Below, piece by piece: positions 1 through 6,859 of a stretch of DNA of 9,433 nt (position 1 is its first letter; every line of letters starts with the position of its first letter). The stretch is from Clostridia bacterium (GTDB taxonomy: Bacteria; Bacillota; Clostridia; Christensenellales; Borkfalkiaceae). The notes beneath the pieces are model-generated. The model was not told the origin of the DNA and did no database searches. It was given only the letters and a program-made list of their open reading frames with translations. The translations under genes and the position numbers were made by a program. The stretch is taken from assembly GCA_017616925.1 (NCBI GenBank), contig JAFZXG010000032.1, forward strand, positions 1-9,433, given 5' to 3'.

Positions 1-2184
1 GTATCGAGTACGGGTGCGGACGTAACCGTTTATTCGATCGACGGTAAGAGTTTTGAAAAAGAGGACGTTTATTATTCGGACGATCCCGTGATCGAATTAA
101 AGGGCGACGGTCTGACGTTCGTAGGCATCAAAGGAAGATACTTCGATATCCCCGAAACGTACGCCCGCGACTGTTTCGGTAAAGAACTCAACGGTATTAT
201 AGGCAAAGTTTATTATGACTATTACGGGAATTCGATAGACGTTACCGTCGCCGACGGCAGATTTTTGACCGAAAAGAACGGCGTTTACCGTATAGTGTTT
301 ACGGTCAAAGACGCTTTCGGAAACGTCGGGGTAAAAAGCGTTTCGGTAAGTTGCGTCGATTCGTATTCGGATATCGGCGTTTCCGTACCCGCTTTATACC
401 GCGGAGTCGGAGAAGTCGCGACGAATATCCCGATATGTCCCGAAAGCGAAGTGGAAATAACGAACGCGCTTGGCGTTACGGAGATAAAAAGAGCCGTATA
501 CCGTACGGACGGTACGGAAAGGATACCCGCGGAGATCTCCGGCGACAGTCTTTACACGTTGATCCCCGGCAGTTATTACGTGGAGTATACGGTAACGGAC
601 GGAACGCAAAGAGTGAAGACCGACGGATACTATATAAACGTAACGGCAAGTTCCGATTACGTCGTGATAAGTCCCGTTCCGACTTTCGTCGGTTTCGTGC
701 GCGGCAATTCTTACGAAATACCCGAAATACGCGTTGTGGATTATTCGGGCGGCGGGGCAAATGAAACGATTGCCGACGTATACGTAAACGGCGACCTGTA
801 TACCGACGGAATTTTAACGCTTGACACGGGAGAACCCGAAGAGAAAGACGCCGACGAAACGGTGGAATACGTAACGATAGAATATAGGTGCGGCGCGTAT
901 ACGGTCATGAGTTACGAAGTACCCGTAAAAACGGTGTATAAGACGGACGTCAGACAACTTCCGAGCGGCAGAGAGATCACGTATACGAAATTCATGCAGG
1001 ACAGATTCTTTATTTCCGAAAACGGCGGTGCGCACCGCGTAATATCTTCGGGGATGGTGCTTTCTTCGTTGACAGACGAAGGAAAGATATCTTTCGTCCA
1101 GCCGCTTTCCTGCGGAAAATTGAGTTTCGATTTCGACGTGAGTTATATCAAGACCTTTGAAAAGGACGACGACGGACGACTTATTCGGCAAGATACCAAC
1201 GTAAACGCGTTTAAGATCACGCTTACGGACGTTAAAGACAGAGATAAAGTTCTCGTAATTTATCTTACGACGAATCAGAATACGGGTTACGCAGTAGCCT
1301 GCGCAGGCGGCGCGATATCGCAGGATATTTCCGCGTCTTTCGTAGGGATATCTTCCGAACAGTTTTCGATTATCTACGATAACGCGAGCGGAAAAATAAC
1401 GGACGCCGTTACGGGAACGCAGATCCTTTCGCCTAAAACCTACGAGAACGGAAAGCGGTTTACGGGTTTCAGCGACGTCGTGTACGTAAGTTTTTCATTT
1501 GAGTGTAAAACCGAAGGAGAAAGTGCGGAAATGACGTTGTATTCGATAAATTCGCAGAGTTTTTCAAGTCTCGTCAATAAAGATATGGGCGAACCGAACG
1601 TTACCGTAGACGGTAAACTTAACGGCGTGTTCAGGTTGGGCGAAAAAATAACGATACCGTCCGCGAAAGCGGCGGACGTGTTCGGCAGCGTGATAGGCAA
1701 CGGCACTTTTACGGTAAGCGTGGTTTTGGAAAAGGACGGTGGATCGGTTTTCGTGAAAGACGCGGACGGACATCTTTTGAAAGACGTTTCGCCATACCGT
1801 TCTTACGAGATCGTGTTAAGCGAAGTGGGCAATTATAAAGTAACGTATTTCGCGCAGGACAGCAACGGCGTACCGAAGGAATCCGTATTTGCCGTTACCG
1901 TCGTCCACGATAATAAACCCGTTATAAAACTCAACGGAACGCTGCCCGATCGTGTGGATAGGGGAAAACCCGTTACGATCCCTACGGCAAACGTAGAGTT
2001 TTACGGCAAGGAAAGTTCGGGTACGGTCTACGTTTACGCTATTTCGCCCGATTATCAGATAGAGATCGTTAAGGGGAACGCGTACGTTTTCGATAAGGTC
2101 GGAACGTATACTATAAGGTATTTCGCGCTCGACGCTTACGGTAATTACGAAATGACGGATCACGTCGTCAGCGCGGTCGGGTAA
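1..2184 (+). CDS. Multi-domain Ig-like surface protein (5' end outside window)
   Basis: The frame is open from base 1 with no upstream stop, so the true start lies outside the window; the GTG at 88 sits inside a domain and has no Shine-Dalgarno site. In-window residues (727 aa) form about five related Ig-like modules, roughly at 30-119, 121-217, 218-314, 523-637 and 638-727. They share a pattern: a 'G...IP' strand near the start, a 'D.(F/Y)G' turn, and a closing 'G.Y.(V/I).(Y/F)...D..GN' strand (for example GTYTIRYFALDAYGNY). Residues about 315-522 differ: a beta-rich block with strands such as KLSFDFDV and NAFKITLTDV, resembling a concanavalin/LamG-like sandwich, but this is a weak fold guess. 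There is no enzyme motif, C-terminal membrane segment or LPXTG motif, so any anchor must be N-terminal and unseen. It ends 10 bases before the DUF4838 gene and is probably in the same operon. Likely role: extracellular stalk, adhesin or glycan-binding partner. Confidence 0.8.
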   Translation, partial: VSSTGADVTVYSIDGKSFEKEDVYYSDDPVIELKGDGLTFVGIKGRYFDIPETYARDCFGKELNGIIGKVYYDYYGNSIDVTVADGRFLTEKNGVYRIVFTVKDAFGNVGVKSVSVSCVDSYSDIGVSVPALYRGVGEVATNIPICPESEVEITNALGVTEIKRAVYRTDGTERIPAEISGDSLYTLIPGSYYVEYTVTDGTQRVKTDGYYINVTASSDYVVISPVPTFVGFVRGNSYEIPEIRVVDYSGGGANETIADVYVNGDLYTDGILTLDTGEPEEKDADETVEYVTIEYRCGAYTVMSYEVPVKTVYKTDVRQLPSGREITYTKFMQDRFFISENGGAHRVISSGMVLSSLTDEGKISFVQPLSCGKLSFDFDVSYIKTFEKDDDGRLIRQDTNVNAFKITLTDVKDRDKVLVIYLTTNQNTGYAVACAGGAISQDISASFVGISSEQFSIIYDNASGKITDAVTGTQILSPKTYENGKRFTGFSDVVYVSFSFECKTEGESAEMTLYSINSQSFSSLVNKDMGEPNVTVDGKLNGVFRLGEKITIPSAKAADVFGSVIGNGTFTVSVVLEKDGGSVFVKDADGHLLKDVSPYRSYEIVLSEVGNYKVTYFAQDSNGVPKESVFAVTVVHDNKPVIKLNGTLPDRVDRGKPVTIPTANVEFYGKESSGTVYVYAISPDYQIEIVKGNAYVFDKVGTYTIRYFALDAYGNYEMTDHVVSAVG

Positions 2185-2188
2185 GGAG
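2183..2188 (+). promoter_or_regulatory. Shine-Dalgarno site of the DUF4838 gene
   Basis: AAGGAG overlaps the stop codon of the preceding gene (TAA at 2182-2184) and lies 6 bases before the ATG at 2195. It fixes that start and suggests translational coupling. The stretch GAGCGGCTTATG (2186-2197) recurs exactly at the start of the third gene. Confidence 0.8.
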
Positions 2189-2194
2189 CGGCTT

Positions 2195-4192
2195 ATGAAT
2201 AGAAAGACGATCATAACTTTATTTTTGGCGACGGTCTGTACTGTCGGTTCCTGTTACTACTTCGGCTGTTCGGGGAAAAACCCAAGGGAAGACGGCGTTT
2301 CGCAGTATTCTGAAACGCCCGTGAAAGGCGTTCACGAAAGAAACGTCGCCGAATCGGACGGATTTTTCGTGTCGGGCGGAGAAACGGAATACGAAATAGT
2401 CGTGCCGACGGACGCAAAGGATTACGACGTTCTTGCAGCCGACGTGATAAACGAGTTTATGTATAAGGCGGCGGGGGTTACCTTTCCCGTGTTAACGGAT
2501 TCGGAATGCAAAACGGCTGACGAAGGCAAATATATATCGGTCGGTACGACCGCGCTCATCAAGAAAACCGGCATATCCGTAAACGTTGATAAATTCGGTC
2601 AGTCGGGATACAGGATCAGGACGGTGGGCGACGACGTGTATATTTCGGGTTCGCGCGTATATATAGGCGAAGGCACTTATTACGGCGCGCTGGATTTTCT
2701 TGCCGAAACGGTAAACTGGAGATGTTATTCCATAGACGAAATAAAATACGACGTTAAGAGCGAAGTGAAATTCAAGGAGTTCGATATAACCGAAATTCCC
2801 GAATTCGACAACAGAAGGTACGGCGTTTATCCTTTGGATACTAATCACACGTGGGTAAGGTATATGCGCTTAAACGTTAGGAACGAAACGCAGATCGCCG
2901 TAAACGCGCACAGTCATTTTGAGATTCTGCCGCCTTCCGTTTACTACGACGAACATCCCGAATGGTATTACTGGTATATGGACAGGGATAACGACGAGGC
3001 GATAGATCTAAACGAAGGTCAACTTTGCTTATCCAACGAAGAGATGACGGCGGAATTCGTAAAACGCGTGGTAAAACTATTCAGGGACAATCCCGGTACG
3101 AACTTTATCCATATAGGACAGCAGGATATACAGGTCCAGTGTCCGTGCGAGAACTGTGAGAGATTCAAAAAATATACGGATGCTAACGGCGAAGAAAAGA
3201 CGCTCAATTATGCGGGTATACTCGTAAAATTCACCAACAGGATCGCGCGTATGGTTACCGCCGAGATAAAAAAGACCGAACCCGAACGCAACGTGTTTTT
3301 CGAGATGTTTGCGTATCACAATTCGGAAGTTCCGCCTACGGTCAAGAACGCCGTAACGGGCGAGCAGGAGCCTATGTGCGACGAAGTGATATGCGACGAT
3401 AACGTTTACGTTCAGTTTACGCCGAACGCGAATTTCAAGGGCGCGGCGGTCGCGCTTTCGCACGAGAAGAACAAAGAAGTTTACGAAATGCTCCAAGGCT
3501 GGCGGAAATGCTGTTCGCGGTTAAGTACCTGGCAGTACGCCACTAATTTCAACTGGTCGCTGATAAACTTTCCGAACTGGGATTCCTTCGGGGAAGACCT
3601 TAAGATATTTTCGGAAGCGGGGGCAACGCGGGTATACGATCAGAATCTGACCTGGCGTACATCGCCGCAGATGCTTAAGATGCGGATATACGCGGAATCG
3701 AGACTTATGTGGGATATTTCCTTAAACTACGCGGATCTTGCGGCGGAATTCATAGAAAACTATTACGGAGACGCCGCGCCTTACGTTAAGGAGATGTTCG
3801 ACGTGATGAATTCCTACTGGTTTATGCTGAAGTACGATAAAGATTTTATAGGCGGCATATATTTCACTCTCGACAAGAAAGATATGTGGAGTTTCGAGTA
3901 CGTTGAAGCGGTGCGCAAGATATTCGCGAACGCGTTTGCCGCTATCGAACCGCTTAAAGACGAAGATACGGCGGAATACGAAAAGTATTACTGGCGCGTA
4001 TGCGACGCGTATCTTGAAAATCTGTATATGCAGTTGGAATACTACGGTGTGGAATACGGCTCGGATTACTGCGCGGGGGCGATCGAACTGTTCGGAAAAA
4101 TAATAAATAAGTTCGGTTACGAGTTTATGAGCGAAGGCACGGGAAATCCTTTAAGCGGATATATAAAGAAATGGAGAGCGGCTTATGTATAA
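2195..4192 (+). CDS. DUF4838-family lipoprotein, putative GH163-like glycoside hydrolase
   Basis: A 665-aa lipoprotein. The signal peptide contains two possible lipid-attachment cysteines: C20 (VGSC, the better lipobox) and C25 (YFGC). Residues about 63-190 resemble the alpha/beta N-terminal domain found ahead of many hexosaminidase- and glucuronidase-type hydrolases (EYEIVVPTDAKDYDVLAADV...). The DUF4838 core spans about 205-540. Its hallmarks include NAHSHFEILPP (237-247), HPEWYYW (254-260), GQLCLSN (275-281), HIGQQD followed by CPCENC (306-321), EMFAYHNSEVPP (370-381), WQYATNFNW (446-454) and ENYYGDAA (521-528). From memory, DUF4838 overlaps CAZy family GH163, whose characterised members release complex N-glycans as endo-beta-N-acetylglucosaminidases; activity and substrate here are inferred. 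I cannot assign catalytic residues. In the segment VYDQN (480-484) an aspartate, D482, stands where I recall Glu in many relatives. It is the only likely enzyme in the window, probably anchored on the outer face of the membrane and acting on host or dietary glycans. Confidence 0.85.
   Translation: MNRKTIITLFLATVCTVGSCYYFGCSGKNPREDGVSQYSETPVKGVHERNVAESDGFFVSGGETEYEIVVPTDAKDYDVLAADVINEFMYKAAGVTFPVLTDSECKTADEGKYISVGTTALIKKTGISVNVDKFGQSGYRIRTVGDDVYISGSRVYIGEGTYYGALDFLAETVNWRCYSIDEIKYDVKSEVKFKEFDITEIPEFDNRRYGVYPLDTNHTWVRYMRLNVRNETQIAVNAHSHFEILPPSVYYDEHPEWYYWYMDRDNDEAIDLNEGQLCLSNEEMTAEFVKRVVKLFRDNPGTNFIHIGQQDIQVQCPCENCERFKKYTDANGEEKTLNYAGILVKFTNRIARMVTAEIKKTEPERNVFFEMFAYHNSEVPPTVKNAVTGEQEPMCDEVICDDNVYVQFTPNANFKGAAVALSHEKNKEVYEMLQGWRKCCSRLSTWQYATNFNWSLINFPNWDSFGEDLKIFSEAGATRVYDQNLTWRTSPQMLKMRIYAESRLMWDISLNYADLAAEFIENYYGDAAPYVKEMFDVMNSYWFMLKYDKDFIGGIYFTLDKKDMWSFEYVEAVRKIFANAFAAIEPLKDEDTAEYEKYYWRVCDAYLENLYMQLEYYGVEYGSDYCAGAIELFGKIINKFGYEFMSEGTGNPLSGYIKKWRAAYV
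4173..4187 (+). promoter_or_regulatory. Overlapping translation start region of the small Big_2 lipoprotein gene
   Basis: GGAG at 4173-4176 lies 8 bases before the ATG at 4185, all within the last codons of the DUF4838 gene, whose stop is TAA at 4190-4192. The two genes overlap by 8 bases, which suggests translational coupling. GAGCGGCTTATG at 4176-4187 matches 2186-2197 exactly. Confidence 0.7.
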
Positions 4193-4787
4193 GAAAATGC
4201 GTTTCGTAACGGTCGTTTTACTGACCGTCGTCTGTCTTATCGCCGCCGTAACGTTTTCCGGCTGTTCCGCCGACGGCGGTAAACGGGAGACCGACGGTAA
4301 AGCGTACGCTTTGAGCGCGCTTAAAAAGACCATATCCGTCGACGAAGAATATCAACTCGAAGTTATCGGCGCGGACGGCGCGGAAGTTATATGGAGCGCG
4401 GACGATAAAACCGTGGTAAGCGTAAGCGAAAACGGTCTTGTGAAAGGACTTAAAGAAGGGACGACGAAAGTTTACGCTAAAATAGGCGAGCGGACGCTTT
4501 CCTGTGAAATAACTGTGCGGATAAAACTTACGGAATACGCGGAGATAGTTCTAACTAACGAAACGGACGACGAGATAAAACTTACCGTGGGCGACGAATA
4601 CGTTTTCGCGCCGATACTTACGGGCGAACGCACAGACGCCGTTGTAGTGCTTACGAGCGCGTCGGACAGCGTCAGAGTCGACGGGTATACCGTTACTGCG
4701 GTATCCGCGGTATTTAGAGCGGAACTCACTTTCAGTTGCGATCTGGCGGGCGTTATGCCGCTTACGGTTTACGTAACCGTTATATAG
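4185..4787 (+). CDS. Small Big_2 Ig-like domain lipoprotein
   Basis: A 200-aa predicted lipoprotein: basic start (MYKKMR), hydrophobic core and lipobox FSGC with C27 as the lipidated residue, followed by a short polar linker. Residues about 42-111 are a clear bacterial Ig-like group 2 (Big_2) domain: ISVDEEYQLEV, then IWSADDKTVVSVSENG and the signature GLKEGTTKVYAK (88-99). Residues about 119-199 form a second, more diverged beta-sandwich of the same general type (IKLTVGDEYVF ... GYTVTAVSAV). There is no catalytic motif. Big_2 domains are usual in surface adhesins and as spacers in carbohydrate-active proteins. Its 8-base overlap with the DUF4838 gene suggests the two products are made in step and could work together on the cell surface, perhaps as a glycan-binding or scaffold partner; that is inference. 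Confidence 0.85.
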   Translation: MYKKMRFVTVVLLTVVCLIAAVTFSGCSADGGKRETDGKAYALSALKKTISVDEEYQLEVIGADGAEVIWSADDKTVVSVSENGLVKGLKEGTTKVYAKIGERTLSCEITVRIKLTEYAEIVLTNETDDEIKLTVGDEYVFAPILTGERTDAVVVLTSASDSVRVDGYTVTAVSAVFRAELTFSCDLAGVMPLTVYVTVI

Positions 4788-4791
4788 GAGG
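4786..4791 (+). promoter_or_regulatory. Shine-Dalgarno site before the Big_2/GLUG lipoprotein gene
   Basis: AGGAGG overlaps the preceding stop (TAG, 4785-4787). Two starts are possible in the same frame: GTG at 4798 (6-base spacing) and ATG at 4801 (9-base spacing). ATG was preferred because it is the commoner start codon and gives a typical MKR signal-peptide start. Confidence 0.75.
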
Positions 4792-4800
4792 GGTGCGGTG

Positions 4801-6786
4801 ATGAAAAGATCCGTATGTAAATTGCTTGCTATCGCGTTCGCACTTGTTTGCGCGTTTACGCTTTTTGCCTGCGACGGCGGCAATAAAACGGACGAGGAAA
4901 AAAACGAGACGTACAAGGTCGCGCTTAACTGTTACGACGTATCGTTGAAAACGGGCGAGACGTTCACTCTCGTACCTAAAAAATTCGACGGCGACGGCAA
5001 AGAAAAGCCTATATCGGAAATCGTATATTCCGTTGAGGCAACCGGTGTTGCGAGTATAGACGGCAACGGCGTTATCACCGCCGAACAAGAAGGCGGGACG
5101 TATATCAATGTAAACGCGGACGGGATCGAAGTAGCCTGTTTCGTGTCTGTAAAAAATTCCGTTTTAGCGGACGGACTCGTTATATTGTTTTCGGGTAAAG
5201 TATATAAGGGATTGTCTTTACAGGCGTACGCTTTTATGTACTCGAACGGCGTCCGTATCGGCGTTCCGGAATCGGTGATCTATAGCGGCGGCGACGAAAG
5301 CAAAGCGACGGTAACGGAAAGCGGGCTCGTATGCGGCAAAGAAGTATGCGACGATCTCGAAATATACGCAAGCGCCGTTTACGACGGAAAGACGTATACT
5401 GCAAGTAAACATATATCGGTGGTATCGCCCTACTATTACGTTTTAAGCGATCCCGCGATCAGACTTGCCACAGTGAAAACTCTTTCGGGCGATCCGAACG
5501 AAGCGTTTACCGAAAAAAGCGGCGTAACGCTTTCCCGTATCAACGTTCTGGACGATTCCGACCGTTCCGTGATCGAAAACGTTTCGGTATCGGTCGCCGA
5601 CGGAGAAATCGCGGAGATAAGCGCGGACGGACAAGGCGTGATCTCGGTAAGATCGAAAGAGACGGCGGGTGAGACCGTCGCCCGCGTAAACGCAGAAGGA
5701 GCGGAAACGACGGTCGTGGTAAAGATAGAGATCATGACCGCGATAGCCGCGGTGGAAGATATGGACGTTTTGGGATACGCGTCTTTACTCGATCCCGAAC
5801 TGCTTGCGGGCAAGTACGTTCTCGTCGGTGATATAGATTACCGCGGCGACGTGATATTTCCCATTGCGTCGTATAGATTAAGTTCAACGGCGTCGGCGAC
5901 GAGAGAGACGGGCGAACAATGGAAATACAGACTGAATAAGACGGAAAGCGGCTACGCACCCGTTGCGCGCGCTGACTTCGGAAAAAAAGGACAGGGACTT
6001 ACCGACGAACAGTTCGCCGCGTTTAAGGTAAAGGGAATAAATCCCGCGAATACTTCTTTTAAGGGGGTGTTCGACGGCAACGGGTTCGGCATAAAGAACG
6101 CGGCGATATTCTTCGGTTCTGTCCTGCTCGTGGAAGGAAACCTTGCCGTGCCTGAATACGCGGGGATTTTCGGTAGGCTTACGGGTACTCTTAAAAACGT
6201 TTCGTTTGAGAATATCAGTATACAGGACCCCGCGGATATGATAGCGAACGGCTATAATTTCTGCGCCGCGGGTAAGGAATTGAGAAAGACGGGCGGCGTT
6301 TATCAGTACCGCGGCACTTCGATCGTAGGCAGCGCGTCGGGTTGCGAGATAAGCAACGTTTACGCAAATATAAATTACAATCATAAGTATATCGGTAATT
6401 ACAGTAAAGCCGTTCTTGCAGTGGAGATGGTAAACTCCTGTAAAGTTAATAACTGCGTGATAGAATCGGGCGGGTATACGGATTTCGGTTACGCGGTGGA
6501 TTCTTCGCTTTCTTCGACGGACGGCGCGCTTATTAAAAATTGTCTTGCGATCGGCGTAAACCGTTTTTCTAAGAACGTTACCGATTCGTCGCTGATCGGA
6601 GTTGACGGCAATTATTTTCTCGGTAGCGGTAAAACGTGGCGTGATCTTGCCGTTATAACCGACGCGGACGGTTTGACCGCAGCCGACTCGGTTTCGGCGA
6701 CTTTCGGAGCGTGCTGGGATCTGTCCGAATTCAATTCGGCGGACGGCGGCAGACCGTTTCTTATAAAGGGCTGTTCGCTTTCGTGA
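4801..6786 (+). CDS. Big_2 and GLUG-type beta-helix surface lipoprotein
   Basis: A 661-aa lipoprotein (662 aa if the GTG at 4798 is used). The signal peptide ends in lipobox LFAC with C24 lipidated, followed by a polar linker. Residues about 38-118 form a Big_2-like domain (VSLKTGETFTLVPKKF ... VASIDGNGVITAEQEGGTYI). Two further Ig-like segments follow at about 122-207 and 243-310. From about 311 the sequence takes the layout seen in GLUG-motif proteins: a short helical lead, then LAGKYVLVGDIDYRGD (335-350), FKGVFDGNGFGIKNAAIF (about 420-437) and the GLUG-like turn YAGIFGRLTGTLKNVSFENI (453-472). The remaining rungs and the ending WDLSEFNSADGGRPFLIKG (639-657) also fit a right-handed beta-helix. 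A roughly 65-residue insertion separates the DID and DGNG motifs. No lyase or hydrolase residues are recognisable, so a binding or adhesive role is more likely than catalysis. It follows the Big_2 lipoprotein by 13 bases and shares its domain type. Confidence 0.85.
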   Translation: MKRSVCKLLAIAFALVCAFTLFACDGGNKTDEEKNETYKVALNCYDVSLKTGETFTLVPKKFDGDGKEKPISEIVYSVEATGVASIDGNGVITAEQEGGTYINVNADGIEVACFVSVKNSVLADGLVILFSGKVYKGLSLQAYAFMYSNGVRIGVPESVIYSGGDESKATVTESGLVCGKEVCDDLEIYASAVYDGKTYTASKHISVVSPYYYVLSDPAIRLATVKTLSGDPNEAFTEKSGVTLSRINVLDDSDRSVIENVSVSVADGEIAEISADGQGVISVRSKETAGETVARVNAEGAETTVVVKIEIMTAIAAVEDMDVLGYASLLDPELLAGKYVLVGDIDYRGDVIFPIASYRLSSTASATRETGEQWKYRLNKTESGYAPVARADFGKKGQGLTDEQFAAFKVKGINPANTSFKGVFDGNGFGIKNAAIFFGSVLLVEGNLAVPEYAGIFGRLTGTLKNVSFENISIQDPADMIANGYNFCAAGKELRKTGGVYQYRGTSIVGSASGCEISNVYANINYNHKYIGNYSKAVLAVEMVNSCKVNNCVIESGGYTDFGYAVDSSLSSTDGALIKNCLAIGVNRFSKNVTDSSLIGVDGNYFLGSGKTWRDLAVITDADGLTAADSVSATFGACWDLSEFNSADGGRPFLIKGCSLS

Positions 6787-6859
6787 TCAAGGCAATAACC
6801 TGTGAAAACGGGGTAATATAGATAGGGGAAACCCAAAATATTTTAAGGAGGAGATTTTT
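6787..6859 (+). promoter_or_regulatory. Longest intergenic gap, with AT palindrome and strong ribosome binding site
   Basis: This 73-base gap contains a perfect 10-base palindrome, AAAATATTTT (6835-6844), directly before the strong Shine-Dalgarno sequence AAGGAGG (6845-6851), 8 bases from the ATG at 6860. A TAATAT at 6814-6819 resembles a -10 element, but no convincing -35 box lies 16-18 bases upstream. GGGGAAACCC (6825-6834) could form only a 3-bp stem with a GAAA loop. No terminator is visible, so read-through from the upstream gene is likely; the gap may raise or separately tune expression of the next gene. Confidence 0.45.

Noticed and set aside
88..90. GTG at 88 as the real start of the first gene
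   Set aside because: The frame is open back to base 1 with sensible protein sequence, no Shine-Dalgarno site precedes the GTG, and no signal peptide follows it, so the gene simply begins outside the window.
351..764. Open frame of 137 codons in another plus frame inside the first gene
   Set aside because: Arg/Ser-rich composition typical of a CpG-rich gene read out of frame, no ribosome binding site, and fully inside a coherent Ig-domain gene.
5884..6384. 166-codon open frame on the minus strand inside the GLUG lipoprotein gene
   Set aside because: Antisense shadow: no recognisable domain, no Shine-Dalgarno site, and composition mirroring the real gene's codons. The other minus-strand frames are the same kind of artefact.
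6796..6825. Promoter with -10 TAATAT at 6814-6819
   Set aside because: No TTGACA-like sequence lies at the right spacing; a 4/6 match to the -10 alone is common in such sequence.
6811..6844. Possible terminator or riboswitch between genes 4 and 5
   Set aside because: The only hairpins are 3-4 bp (GGG/CCC, GGGT/ACCC) with no following T run and no conserved riboswitch core; the AAAATATTTT palindrome alone is too weak to fold as a terminator.
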